The notes under the pieces: generated by a model
The model's database searches: none
The model's input: the letters and a program-made list of their open reading frames with translations, nothing else
What the model was told of the DNA's origin: nothing
Program-made: the position numbers and the translations under genes
Assembly (NCBI GenBank): GCA_014155875.1
Contig: JACEFZ010028294.1
Span: 209,001 to 273,000 of the forward strand
Source: Cepaea nemoralis
Taxonomy: Eukaryota; Mollusca; Gastropoda; Stylommatophora; Helicidae
Direction: 5' to 3'
Length of the DNA: 64,000 nucleotides
Shown here: positions 13,901 through 28,900 of the stretch, one piece after another
How positions within the stretch are numbered: position 1 is the stretch's first letter
Layout of the letters: every line of letters begins with the position of its first letter

Positions 13901-16900
13901 TGAAACCAGTTTATTTTTATACATACATTGTCCCTTTACTTCTCAACATAATTTTCACCAACATTGATGCACTTATCCCATCGTTTTATCAGTCCTCCCA
14001 AACAGACTGCATAAAACTGTGTGCTCTATTTTCTAAACCACGTTTTCACTTCACATTCAACTTCGGCATCACTCGCGAAATGTCTCCCGCCAAGGTGGGT
14101 TTTCAGTGGACTTAGCCCCTATCGATTTCCCGTAAAGCGGTGCATAGCTGGGTATAAAACGTTAAGCGGGCGAGTCAATAAGTAAGTCACACAGTTCTGT
14201 GGGATGGCCGGTAAATGAAAACAAAGCACGCAGTTCTATACAGCCGGTTTGGAAGGACTGATAAAATGATGGGATAAGTGCATAAATGATGGTGGAAATT
14301 ATGTTGAGAAATAAAGGGACAATGTATGTTTAAAAATAAACTTTTTTCAAGTTATTATTGTTAGTTATTTTTCTACAGCCATTTGTGACTTACTTATTAA
14401 CTTACCCTCGTATGTGGACACTAATAGTATTTTAAAACTATAGATATATGATGAAGAATCAAGACATTGAGTTCAAGAAAAATATCACTCCAGGAAAATA
14501 AATTAAACAAATATTGACTGTTGAGAGCCTGAAATTTAACTTGTAACATGCAAATACAATATTAACAATGGTATTAAACTATAAATTAAAAAAACTTATA
14601 AAACTCACAATTATTGACAACATTGTTACTTCACCGAACAGTAGAAAAATATGCATGACCATATATATAAAATTGCTATCTTATTAGTATGAAAAGGTCA
14701 CAGTTATGCCACCATAACTTGAATTTTAACCAGAACTAAACTAATGTAAGAACTACACGAATGCAGTATTTATGCCACTGAATCAAAACATGTTATAAAT
14801 AAATCAGTTAAGAAAAATAATGGCAATGTTTTTAATGCATAATTCAGGTTGTAATGCTATAAATTATTTTTTAAAACAGGAAGTCTTAATTTTGCACAGT
14901 TCAAACATGAACAAATTTTAGTTACTCTAATTTTATTCCGAAAAATAAAACATCAGACCTGAATCAACATGGTAAAATTTAAGTTTATCATAGCATACTG
15001 ACTGTGAGAATTCACTTCACAAATTACTAAATAACAAATGCTTATTATGTCACTTCATTCACAGTTTATTTTCCTACAATCAAGGGCAAAATGAAGACAG
15101 CACTGAATTTTCCTCTGCAAAGAAAGATAAAGGTGATCCCATAGCAGACACTGCCATTGACTTGTGAAATTAAAATATTCTAGACCAAGGCATAATAAGG
15201 TGAGGTGCCAGTTCTCTTCCTCATTGCCTTGCCTTCCTAGACAGCTCTGAAAATTGTTTAGCACCCGTTTTTATGAGGCTTGGTTGACCCCAGAACCATA
15301 CTAGTCAGAAAAATAATTCTGCGTCTGCTGGGGATTGAAGCCAGACCATCTTAACAGGCAATTGATGCAAAGTAAGTGAAGATAAACAATTTAAAGCAAG
15401 AACTCCTTTATGGATATCTTAAATAACTAAACATAGGCTGAAGGTGAGTAACATCTCTGTGAAGCACACAACATGAGCCTCTTCCACTAACTGACCTGGC
15501 AACACTGTAGTGTTGAATCCGCTGGTATTCTGAGGATCCTCCAAAGCAACAGAGTCCTGACTGGCAAGTGTGGTGTGGCAGTTGACTACATCAGGATGCT
15601 GAGAGGATAGTCTCAGGGGTGGCAGCAATTTTCCTTTGCTCTGATTGGTGATGGCAATGTCATCGGTGGACTGGGGTGTAGATGGCGGTGATATTCGTTT
15701 TGTTCCAATACCTGCGTTTATAATTACAAGGTGATATTCGTTTGTTCCAATACCTGTATTTATAATCACAGCACCAATTAAACTTAATGACGTCACTTTA
15801 GAATGTTAAGGGCTATCAAGTAGAAAAAATAAAACAAGCTATTATTATTGACTATTTTCTTTTAATTATTATCAGTTGGTGTAATGCCAAAGCAACGAAG
15901 AAAAACTATAATAAATATTGTACTCATATACAATAGGATGAAACCTCTTTTTTTCTTCTCCAGTTATACAAATGGATACTGGAATCTAAAATTACAGGTT
16001 CCAAAGAAGAATATTGGTATTTTCAATGTATTTAGTCATTGTAAACTTTAAAAATGTTTGCTTGCACTAAACTATAGCTAAACTGTCTTGAGTTTTGACA
16101 GTTGTTCATTTAAAAAGATGTATTTCATGTTAGTAACAAGGCAATGCAAGAAATAAAAATAATGATAAAATAGAATCAGTAAGATTGAGTGGGGAAAGAT
16201 TTAGATTGTTACTTAAACATGTGCTATGTTGCATGAGTGGTACATTTAGATGTAATATAAGAAATTACATTTCAAAATTTGATCGTCATCCACCCTATGC
16301 TTGTCCTGTGCTGAATTTTTCCCTCATAATAGTCTTTCGAAATGTCTCTCTATCATAAGCTAAATGTTGTGCATTTGTTGCTGTCATGTGACTATTTCCT
16401 ACCACATCTTGAATCCATCTACTTGTGGATATCTCTTCTCTGCTTCCCCCAAAAACCTTACATCATTCTCCATAATTATCCTTTACCAGACATTCATGTC
16501 CCTCTACATGTCCAAAATATTTCATTTTCCAAAATTTTATTTGTTGTATTAACCAATGTTCTTCAGTATTGAGTTCTTGTTGGTTCTTTACTCTTCACCA
16601 ATGCTTATATACAAAGACATATATGTGCATTTCAGATGATTTGTTAAATGTCCAAATGTCGTACCCATATGGTGCCACAGTAAATGTGCGTACTTTTAGT
16701 ACTCTGACTTTTTTTGTTCTATGTGTCCCAAACTATAAAGGTTTTATTTGCTTCACTTTTTGTAGAGCAATGATTTTTCTTATTTTTTAACATTTCTGTC
16801 ATCACATTTACATTGCTTCGTGGCAGTGAACCTAGGTATTCAAAACTGCTCACTTTCAGTAATTTTTCTATGTTGATAACTATATATGTTGATATATTTC

Positions 16901-19900
16901 TTTTATCACTTATCATTATTTTCATTATTATTGCCCTGAGATATAAATCTTATTTTTAACTTTGCACATTATCAGTTTGTCAAATCTCATTTGAGTTCAG
17001 GTATTTATATTCCTCCGATTACAAAGAAATCATATTGTTTCTTGTCAATATTTTCTCTAACATTCCAAATGATGTTTTCAGTATATACAGTTAAACAGAT
17101 AAGGAGCCTAATATACTATTTCCCATATCTGTTTACGTCTGTCTCCTTGTTCTGCTGTACTAGTAGTCTTGGGTTCAATTCGCATTGGGGCAGTTTTTAA
17201 TTTTCAAAATTTGAATTGGGCTCTCAGGTCAACCCAGCCTAAAATGGACACCAAGAAATGTCTTGAGACGTAAAGGCGGCTGGAATGATACCAACCATCA
17301 TCTTTAAAAACATGTGTCTAGCTTCATACTGTCCAGTACACCTTAGGCGTGTAGAAGGAACCTTTACTTTACTTAACTTATAAAGCAAGAGTACAGATCA
17401 ACATCGTACTCTCAGCTTTTTAAAAATAATTTCCTTCATGTTAAATATGCTGTCATATATATCTCTACTTCATATAAAGTCAACTTGTATCATGTTTTTT
17501 TTTTCTATTTTCTTATATTTTATTATTTTTAATAACATTTTGTTTGCCTCACTTATTAAGACAGCTATTTGGTAAAGGATGCATAATTTCATATCAACCG
17601 TTTTTTAGTACGGGGGTAAGTTAATAAGTAAGCCACAAATGGCTGTAAAAAAATAACTAAATATGATAACAGCTTGAAACCAGTTTATTTTTATACATAC
17701 ATTGTCCCTTTATTTCTCAACATAATTTTCACCATCATTGATGCACTTATCCATCGTTTTATCAGTCCTTCCAAACCTGCTGCATTGAACTGTGTGCTTT
17801 GTTTTCATTTACCTGCCATCCCACAGAACTGTGTGACTTAGATATTGACTCGCCCTCATAACTTTTTTTCTACCCAGCTATGCACCGCATTGCGGGACAA
17901 ACATTTGTCAGATTAAAAACTGAAAACCCACCTTGGCGGGAGACATTTCGTGAAGTTGAATGTGAAGTAAGAACATGATTTAGAAAACAGAGCATGCGTT
18001 CTATTTGAACATTTGAAGAAATCCTATATGTAATCACACGACTTAAAAACAATAAGGCAACTGGGACTGATGGAATTGCTGCTGAATTTATAAAGGCAGG
18101 TGGCCATGCATTACATCTAAAGCTATACGAACTAATAATAAAAATCTGGAGGACAGAAGAATTACCCCATGACTGGAAAGAGTTATTATTGATACCTATA
18201 TTTAAGAAAGGCGACAGGTTCCAATGTGGAGATTATAGAGGAATATCACTACTGTCCACAAGCTATAAGATACTATCCGCAGTATTACTAAATAGACTAA
18301 AACCATATTCAGAAGACATATTAGGTGACTACCAGGCGGGTTTTAGACAAAACAGATCAACAATAGATCAGATCTTACGACAAATAGCCGAGAAAAATTG
18401 GGAATATAAAAGATATCTCCATAACATTTTTGTGGATTTTAAAAAGGCTTATGATAGTGTCCATAGGAATAGTCTATGGAATGCTATGCAGGAATTTGGA
18501 ATACCAAGGAAGTTAATCAACATGACCAAACTATGCATGGAAGATACTTATAATATAGTAACATATAAAGGCAGGAAATCAGACCCTTTCCAAATAACAT
18601 CTGGCTTGAAACAGGGTGATGCACTATCGCCGCTACTCTTCAATCTGGCACTAGAGAAAGTTGTAAGGAAGCTAAAGGAGGAATGTGATATTGGAGGAAC
18701 ATCCAAGCTGCTTGGTTTTGCAGATGATATAGATATTATAGGGCAAAGTGAACAAAAGACATTGGAAATATTGACTCACTTAAAGGAAAAAGCCCAACAG
18801 ATGGGGCTGGTTATCAACCAAGATAAGACAGAATATATGGTAATTTCAAGAGACGGAATGGCTAAAAACTCTGGCCACATACAAATAGATAATATGACCA
18901 TTAAAAGAACGGAAACATACAAATACCTGGGTACAATCTTCAACTGCTCCAACATCATAAGGGAAGAAATACAAACTAGAATCAATTCTGGAAATAAGAT
19001 ATACTATGCACTACAACATCTACTAAAATCAAATGCGCTATCTCGTAACACCAAGATCACAATATACAAAACACTGATCAGACCAGTTGTGCTGTATGGC
19101 TCTGAAACCTGGAGTACAACGAAAGGAGACGAAGCCTTGCTACAAACCTTTGAGAACAAAATTTTAAGACGCATCTTTGGACCCATTAGGGATACACAAA
19201 GTGGAGAGTGGAAAAGAAGAAGTAACAAAGACATTTATGATCTGTTTAAGTCCCCGCTAATCACTGGTATCATGAAGGCTAATAGACTACAATGGCTGGG
19301 GCATATAGAAAGAATGGAAGATAATAGGGAAACAAAACTCGCTTACACTCAGGAAATAAATGACCGTAGACCCTGAGGTAGACCAAGAAGACGGTGGAGA
19401 GATAATACATGTACAGACCTACAAGCACTTGGAATCAACGACTGGCAAGAGAAGGTCCACCAGAGAGACGAATGGAGACGGATTGTATTTGCAGCAAAGA
19501 ACCTCAATGGCTCGGAATGCTGAAGAAGAAGAAGAAGAAGAAGAAGAAGAAGAAGAAGAAGAAGAAGAACAAGAAGAAGAAGAACAAGAAGAAGAAGAAG
19601 ATGTTATGAGAAGAAATGGACTGGAGAACTTGATTACAACTAGCAAGATCAAAGGGAACAGACCAAGGGGAAGACCGAGAAGTAAATACCTGGATGGCTT
19701 GGCCACATGGCATGGTCGAGACAGGAACTGAGATGATCCACGACTCTGGTGATCGAGTGAAATGGCGAGTCATGACCGTCCACGCTTTCCGGCATGGCAC
19801 ATGATGGATGAATGGAGAGGTTGAGATACATGTGAACAACCATATAAGACTGGCTATACCCAGGAAGGTTAACCAGGTCAACAAATGCCCACAGAAGTCA

Positions 19901-22900
19901 GATGTGTCTGCCTATCGGCGCAAGAACGCAGCTCTGCTGTAAACAGGCACAATGCAATCAGGTCCGAAAAAAAAAATCCTGATGAACGCAGAAGAAGAAG
20001 AGACTGGCTATGGACCCAGATGATGACAGCACGTGATGATCACAAATTACTGTGTCATTTACCATTGAAGAATCAGAACAGACAAATTATTTATCATCGA
20101 ATATCAGTTTGAATAAATACATTTTCTGATCTGAATTTCTCAATGAGTGTACAATTAAAAAAAGAAAATCATGGGAACTTAAACTTTCTTTTAACCAATA
20201 CCAAAGATAACGATCAATACACCAGAAGATACAATAAAAATAAGGAAATAGAAATACAGAAATGTAGATATAGTGTTTAATATGGGCTGATAATTAAGTT
20301 TATTTAACTCTTTCAGTCCCAGACAACCGTTACTTTAAGTCATTCTAACCTAACCAATGGTTACTTAAAATAATAAATGTTTGGTTCTCATTATGGCAAC
20401 AGGAGGTTGACCCTTGTCTCTTTTAGTTTAGTTTAGTTTAGTCGATGGATCAACATCACGGCACATGGGTGTAACCCATAAGTGCTCCGTTCTCCTCCTA
20501 ACTCAAACCTGAGTTTGGAGAAACTCAGCTCAGTGCATGAACTCCGTAGCACCGGCGAGGATCCTGAAATACTTTGGGTAGATTTTTAACTCGAAATTTT
20601 GCCCGGGCAGCGCCGTTAGGCTACTCTTGTTCAATTTCCAACTGCCAAGGGATTTTTTACGTGCACAACAATACACACAGGCGTCCGATCTCACTACCCA
20701 GAGACCAGGGGAAATTTTATTACTAGAAGTCCACGTGAAAAAATCCTGGTCCTCACCGGGACTTGAACCCGGGACCTCCAGCACTCGAGGCAGACACCAT
20801 ACCTTGAGACCAGCCCCCTTGTCTCTTTTTCCAGGAACCAACCATCCGTGACTGCTCTTTCCTAACCGCTGTGATGTTTAGCATGACCAAAATATTTCAG
20901 TTTCTGAGACCTGATACTGTTTGTGAGCTAGTGTTCTTTAACGTTCAGATCTTGTGGAATGCCAGTATTTGTGGTCCACAATATTCTAACTTGTCTGTAA
21001 AATGTAAGCTAAATTTCCCAATTTTCTTAAGTGATTGTGAAATGGTCCATGACTTACAACTGTATGTTGTAGCAGGAAAGACACATGTTCTCAGTAATAG
21101 TACTTAACTTGTTTGCTGCAGTGGCATAATTAGGGGGAAAGTGTCCAGAGGGAGCGATTGCTCTCCTTGTGTCCTATTTTTGAAAAGTGCCTTATAGATT
21201 ACTTGTGCGATGGAAGTCATCCTGGGCATTCATTTGTGTCACACCTCCATTTCTCCTTCTACTTCTGCATTCATCCGGAGTGTTTTTTCTGATGTAGTTG
21301 CAGTTGTGCCTGTTTACAGCATGCGCTGCGATACTTGTGCCTTTCGGCCGACACACCCAACTTCTGTGAAGCATTTGTTGACCGGGTTAACCTTCCCAGG
21401 AAACCGTCATTTTATCACTCGCTGCCCCAATGTTAGAACATGATGGCACCGCTGGTTTGTTGATGTTGTCCCATAGGTTCTTAATACCGTTCAAGTTTAC
21501 AGGGCTTAAATAATCACTCTTCGGGATACAAGGGTAAAAATGACAAACAGGATATAGTGAGTTAATGAAACAATTGGATGGGACAGAAGGAGATGAAAAA
21601 AAAAAACATATCATGTACGAAGCAAACTCACGGTGTGTTGCACACCCATGTGTTGCCAGGTCCCATAAGGGAAGCACTGTAGCCTACCATGCATGTTGTA
21701 GGAGGTGACTAAAGACGTTTGGTATGAAAGTAGCTATCTCATCTCATAGGCAACTTTAACTGCATAATCCAACCAGGCATGAACAAATCTACACAGGGAA
21801 TTGAAAAAGTTGGTTGATGGCCTGTCCTTCAGTAGAGTAGGAGATGTAAGAAGCAGAAGAAGAAGATATAAGGCACTGAGAATTAAAGTAAATACAGTGG
21901 ATTTACATAGCAAGATACTATCTACAGACCTTGATAACTCCACCTCTTTTTCTTCTGCTCTTCCGTTTGACTGAAACTCTCACTGCCTCTATTCTGATGA
22001 TGGTGCAGTTGTGAGCCATCAGTTAAATTACAAGGAACTTGATGAATTTTGAGAACACTATCTTTAGTCTTTGCCTTCTGTTGATGCTGAAGCAACGAAT
22101 GTTCCTGCAAACTGTGTTGTTGTGACTGATGCAAATCCAATTGACTACTACTGTTGCAAAGACTGTTTTTATCACAGCTGGAGACTGTCTCATCCAGGTT
22201 ATTACTCTTGTAATAGGTATTGTTTGCTTGCTGCCAATGTTCTATACGCTCTTGAATGTTCATGTCAGGCAACATTTTTTGAGTGGACTGTACTGGCACT
22301 TCCTTGATGAATCTGGTAGCTGAGGTTGTATCCCAGGGTGGAGAATACACTGTGCCTAGACTACTCAGTGAAGATGTCTGTGGAAACAAAAAAGGTTAAA
22401 GGTTTATAGGTTACAATTATTCTAAAAGCATCACACGGAGCATGAACTGTCAGAAAAATGAGAACTGCAACTTTAGCCTTCTTGATGATGCATACACATA
22501 TGAATATTGGATACCCATATACACCAATGGATCAGTATAGAATGCCACAATAAATGGAGGGGCTGGTGTACATGTTGAATACTCAGACAAATGCAGTGCA
22601 ACTATTAGTATAGCAGCATGTACATGAAGAATACTCAGACAAATCCAGCTCCATTGCAACTATTAGTATAGCCGCTGATACATACTGCAGCAACTATAAT
22701 TCCAAAGTCAGAACAATACTAGCTGCAGCTGAAGAACTAGTCAAATCAGACACTACATGTTCATTAGTATTTCTTACTGATATACTGTCTGTTATCTGAG
22801 CACTCAGTTCCAAAAGGCACTCAAGGCTACAGGCTTCACTGTCTACTATATGTCAATGACATAGAACTATACTTAGTGGATCCCATCCCATTGTGATAAC

Positions 22901-25900
22901 AAGGATATGAACAAGCTTACAAATTGACCAAAACAGGCACTCAGACACAACAACCAGATATTTCAATTACATTACCACACAAAAAAATCTTTAAAAACAC
23001 ACCCAGAAAGTAATATGTTTAACCAAACAGTGACTATAATCTAGAACTGGGTAGGACTTTAGACTCAAGAGTAGGACATTATAGGCTCAGTAGCCACACA
23101 CAGAGTCTCTGTAGCCACCCACAGAGGACCTATAGTCACCCACAGAGGACCTATAGTCACACACAGAGGACCTATAGTCACCCACAGAGGACCTATAGCC
23201 ACTCTCAGAAGACCTATAGTCACCCACGCATATAAGCTAATAGGATAAGGGGCTGCGTGGTCTCGAGGTATGGTGTCCGCCTCGAGTGCTGGGGGTCCCA
23301 GGTTCAAGCCCCGGTGAGGAACGGGATTTTTTTCACGTAGACTTCTAGTAACAACATCTCTGGGTCTCTGGGTAGTGAGATCGAATGCCCGTGTGTATTG
23401 TTGCGCACGTAAAAATCCCTTGGCAGTTGGAAATCAAAAAAGAGTAGCCTAATGGCACTGCTCAGGCAAAATTTCTAGTTAAAAATCTACCCAAAGTATT
23501 TCAAGATCCTCGCCGGTGCTATGGAGTTCGTGCACTGAGCTGAGTTTCTCCAGACTCAGGTTTGAGTTAGGAGGAAAACGGAGCACTTATGGGTTACACC
23601 CATGTGCCGTGATGTTGATCCATCGACTAAACTAAACTAAACTAAACTAGCTAATAGGACATGCCAAAACTGCATTTTATAAATTGAAGACATCTTATGC
23701 AATAAACTCCTGTCATTGTATCAAAGGTGTCTACATCTCATAAGTTTCTACATCACATACACTGTATCCCAAGTTTCTATATCACATACATTGTATCCCA
23801 AGTTTCTATATCACATACATTGTATCCCAAGTTTCTATATCACATACATTGTATCCCAAGTTTCTATATCACATACATTGTATCCCAAGTTTCTATATCA
23901 CATACATTGTATCCCAAGTTTCTATATCACATACATTGTATCCCAAGTTTCTATATCACATACATTGTATCCCAAGTTTCTACATCACACAAGTGTCTAC
24001 ATCACATTGTATCCCAAGTTTCTATATCACACACATTGTATCCCAAGTTTCTATATCACACAAGTGTTTACATCACATTGTATCCCAAGTTTTTACATCA
24101 GATAGTATCCCAAGTTTCTGCATCATTTATATTATATCCCACGTTTATATTATATCCCACATTTATATTATATCCCACATTTATATTATACCCCACATTT
24201 CTATATTACTTACACTGTATCCCAAGTTATCATATTCTGATTGTGCACCTTCAACTGTCTCATCAGACTTCCTTAAACCAGCAAGTGTTGGTCTGACTGA
24301 AAGCTCTGGATGTGTACAGAATATTAGATCTTGCATAGTGGAACAGTCTGAGAAACAGGAAACCCTTTGGTCTTGCTGGAGATCAACTGGGAACCTGCTT
24401 GCTGAAGGACTCATTATGGCAGCCGGAGTTTGTGATAATTTTGGTATGCAGAGTTGAAAATTGTCACTGTCTGCCACTACAGCTAAATTCTTCCTTAGAT
24501 ATTTTGATTCCAAAGAACTCAAATTATACATTTTTATTTTTGATCCAATATTGTTATGACTAATCTTGTCCATCTGGTTCTGCATTTCTGACATTTCAGT
24601 TGAAGTGTTCATGCCTTCATGTTGACAAGTACCACCTCCATTGTGTGATGGTTGTGGTTGAGTTGGTATATCAAACAAAAATATGGCTTCTCTGCTGTTA
24701 TCACTGCGGGTATCTGGAGAGAAGATTGTCTCTAATTCTGGAAGTTGAGATACTTTTGACTGTTGAATTTTTCCAGCTCTGTCTTTGACTCTAAAACTAA
24801 CACTTGAAGGGGCAGAACGTCGTCTGATCTGGATGTTTATATCCTTTCCTCTTTTGTCCCTTAACCTAACAGCATCTGCTGGTTCTGCATAAGTAGGGCT
24901 AGGTGCTGCAATTAATGAAGATTCAGATGATGATTTCTTCCTGGATAAGTTATCAAGTCGAGATGGCAGACGGATGTTAATGCACTGTTTGTTTCTACAT
25001 GTATGCATGTTATTAGTACAGCCATTTGTTTGTTCAATCAGGGCTTCTTCTGTTCCATTTACAAACATGGGAGCATTAAAAGAGCAAGCAGAAGCTGACA
25101 AAGCAGGATTTGCTGCAAACACTTCTGAGGTTTCACTCTTAAATGACACATCTATCTCACTTTGTTGATTAAGATCTAAATTGTTTGAAACAACACTGAC
25201 GTCTGCTTCCTTCATAAAAGCCTCTGAGTTGCACGTAGTGCATTTGTTAAAGAAGGTGCTACTCATTTGCACAGATTTGTTAGTGAATATATTCCTTATT
25301 TCTTCATTGTCCCCAGACATTAAATCAAGGACTGAAGTATCATCATCAGCATAATCACTGGCTGAACCTGCAATAATCCGTGCTTGCTCTAAAGCTGTAA
25401 GTCCCAGCATGCCCTTTGCTGTGACCTCATGACCTGTTTTGATGATGTACTGTGATGAGGAATGTTTTGATATATCTCTCACAATGTTTTGTTTCATTGC
25501 TTTGGCACTATTATTATTGTTATTATCATTAGTATCAAGTGCACACTGAGAATCATGAACTACAAGTGTGTTCTTTCCATCCATATCAGATTCACTGAAT
25601 GAATGTCTCCAGATGTCTTCATAATCACTCATTCTGTCAGATAAAGTTGATTTAAAGTAGCTGTCCTCTGGCAATTCTAACAGATCAAGATTTGTTGTGA
25701 AATACAAATTTGCCTTCGATTTTGGCACAGACCCTGCATTTGTCAAGGCTGGGTTTCTGCTGAAATTCTTATGTTGTGAATGCTGATGTCTTACTGATAA
25801 AGAGCTATCTAAAGTTGTCTGCCCACTTTGAAACTGTTGAATACCATCCATTCTCAAAGCTGATTGGTTATTTGGATCTGTTCTGTAGATATCTGAATCT

Positions 25901-28900
25901 TCAGCATGAACATTAGACATTGAATTTTGTTGCCTTCTATGGACAACAAAGTCAGATGTAATGGTCCAATTATCTTCACTGGCCTTGAATTTACAATTAT
26001 GACAAGTTGAAGACAACACAGGATTTTCCATGCTTGACTCTCTTGTAAATTGACCAGTGACTGTATCGATGTTTGTGACATTTTGGCAAGTACAGTTACA
26101 ACTGGAACCAATAGTTAATGTAGTCTTCGTAGCAGTACTAACTTTTCCGTGTGATGAAGATTGAACAGAATCTTGACGGACTTGATTGTGATGGTTTCTT
26201 TGACTGTGACCTGAACATTTGCTACCGATTCTGTCTGCAGGCACACTTGACAGAGGGTACTGCCCTACATTAGGCTGCATCCTAATGAGATGAGGTAAAT
26301 CTGCTGCTGATTTTGAAGGCAGATTACTCAATGTTTTTTGGCTACTACCAACTGTTCCAACCTCCACGGGTCGCTGAATGTTTATTGGCTCACTGCATGA
26401 CTTTTGTAACAATCCTGATATTAGTTTAGATGACTGTGATTTTTTGGAGAACGATGACACCCAGAAATCTGAAAATATAAATAATTTACAAATTAAAGTG
26501 GTAATATTAATTATTCAGTTTAAGCAAATTATCATGTGTTGGGATATCCCGATTGCATTGGTGTTCATTCTTAAATTCAGTACTCAGTGTTTACTCAGCA
26601 AATTATGACCACCTCAAAACAAATGTATTAACTGATTAAGAGGCATGGGATGATTAATCATCTTAAGCGGCTTCCTATGTTTGTTTATGTATCACCGAAA
26701 TGTTGTCATTGCATTATAACACAACATGTCTGCTACCATATTTACAACTTTCAAGCCATAACTGTGACACACCCCTACTTCCAGTTTTCCGTCTTTTATT
26801 TTTGTTTGGTCCAAACCTACATTTTGTTTGGTACAGAAACTGTTAACAAAGAGAAATGCATCAATGAACATCATAAATTAGTTTACAACAATAGTTGGAA
26901 ATATCTGCAACCATCCATCCATCCATCATGTGCCATGCCGGTAAGCGTGGGCGGTCATGTTCTGCCATCTCACTCGATCACCAGAGTCATGGATCAGCTC
27001 CGTGTTTCTGTCTCGACCATGCCACAAGGCCAAGCCATCCAGGTACTTGCTTCTAGGTCTTCCCCTTGGTCTGTTTTCCTTGATCTTACCAGTTGTCACC
27101 AAATTCTCCAATCCATTTCTTCTCATAACATGCCCAAAAAATTTTGACTGTCTACGTCTAATTTCTCTAATCAATTTACGATCTTCATTTGTTTCTTGAA
27201 GGACTTGTTCATTGGTCTTTCTGGCTGCCCATGGTATTCTTTGCATTTTCCTCAGAAACCACATCTCTACAGCCATCAGATGTTTTTCAGCCTGACTGCT
27301 CATTGTCCACGCTTCACATCCATATAAAAGTACAGGTTCAATGTAGCATCTCAACACTCTTTTTCTCGTTTCAATTGACATCTTTTTATTGGTCAATATG
27401 TTTTTCATCTTGCTAAAGGCTACTTTTGCCATGGCAATTCTTGTTCTAATCTCTTCAAGGCATCTCCCATCAGATGTTATTACTGTTCCGAGATAATTGT
27501 ACCTGCTCACTTGTTGAAGAATATTCCCATTTACTTGTATATTACATTGTGGTATTTCGTCCTTCCTAGTGACGACCATAATCTGTGTCTTTTTACAATT
27601 TAATTCTAACCCTAGTTGTTCACTGTGTGTAACAATCGCATCTACTAAATTTTGCAGGTCCTGTTCATTGTCTGCAATCAAGACTGTATCATCTGCATAT
27701 CTAATGTTATTGATGCATCGTCCCCCAATGTTGATTCCTTCCATATCTTCAATATTTCTGAAAATACTTTCACTGTACAGGGAAAACAGATCTGGAGACA
27801 TTACACATCCCTGTCTCACACCCCTTTTAATAGGCTGATATTGGCTTACTTCATTATCAACTCTTATGGCAGCTTGTTGTTTCCAATATATGTTTTTTAC
27901 AAGTCTAAGATCTTTTCCATCAATTTGTAGATCTTCAAGCATCCTTATCATGTTGACATGTCTCACTTTATCAAAAGCCTTTGTGTAGTCAATAAAGCAA
28001 AGGTGTAGATCTTTGTTTACTTCTATAGAACGTTCGATTATGTTTCTCAGTATATACACAGCATTTACTGTACCCTTGCCTTCCACAAACCCACATTGTT
28101 CTTCTCCTATTTCAGGTTGTATTTTCCTCCTAACTCTTTGCATGATAATTCTTAGCAAAATCTTCGTGATGTGACTCATTATACTAATTGTTCGATGTTG
28201 ATCACATTCCAAGGCTCCTGATTTCTTTGGGATTGCAATAAATACAGAATTACATAACTCCTGAGGTATATTTCCAGTATCATATATTGTATTAAGCAGA
28301 CTGGTAACTTTATCTATTCCATATTCTTCTAAAGCATTAATCATTTCTGTTGTGACGCTGTCTGAACCGGGGGTCTTGCCAGATTTCATATGGTTAAGCG
28401 CATTCTGAACCTCCATCTTTAAAATTGCTGGTCCTTCATTATTATTTTGGACATCATACTGTTCGTCTCTGTTATCGTCATAAAGGTTTTTCACATAATC
28501 TGACCATTCATGTCAGATCTGATCTTTTTCTATTATGACTCTTCCATCTTTTGTCTTTAGGCAGCCTGCTGATGTACGTGTTCTTTGATTAGTAAGCTCC
28601 TGAATTCTTTTGTGCATTAGTTTCGCATTGTTACTGTTGTGTTGTTTTTCAATTTCTCTGCAATTTTTCTCAAGCCATGTTTATTTTGCCTCCTTACATA
28701 AGGTTCTCACTTTTCTGTGAATTTCTTCATATTTGGCAGGATTATTTTTGTTCTGTCTTCTTGTTTCCATTAGTTGTAAAATTTCTTCAGTCATCCATGT
28801 CTTACGGCCCACTTTCTTTACTTTTGGAATAGTTTTTTCTGCTGCGCAACTGATTGAATTCTTCATCGTTTCCCATTGATCATCTACATCTTGAAACAGG

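Noticed and set aside
15055..15264. A 69-residue minus-strand frame between exons 8 and 9, considered as a missing exon
   Set aside because: It lies in a dispersed repeat also present at 41040-41290, and exons 8 and 9 already join in phase.
19409..19884. Poly-Glu, poly-Lys and poly-Phe frames
   Set aside because: Artefacts of the (GAA)n tail of LINE A.
23716..24457. Plus-strand frames of YITYIVSQVSISH repeats
   Set aside because: They are the 29-bp array read on the non-coding strand, running into the antisense of exon 6.
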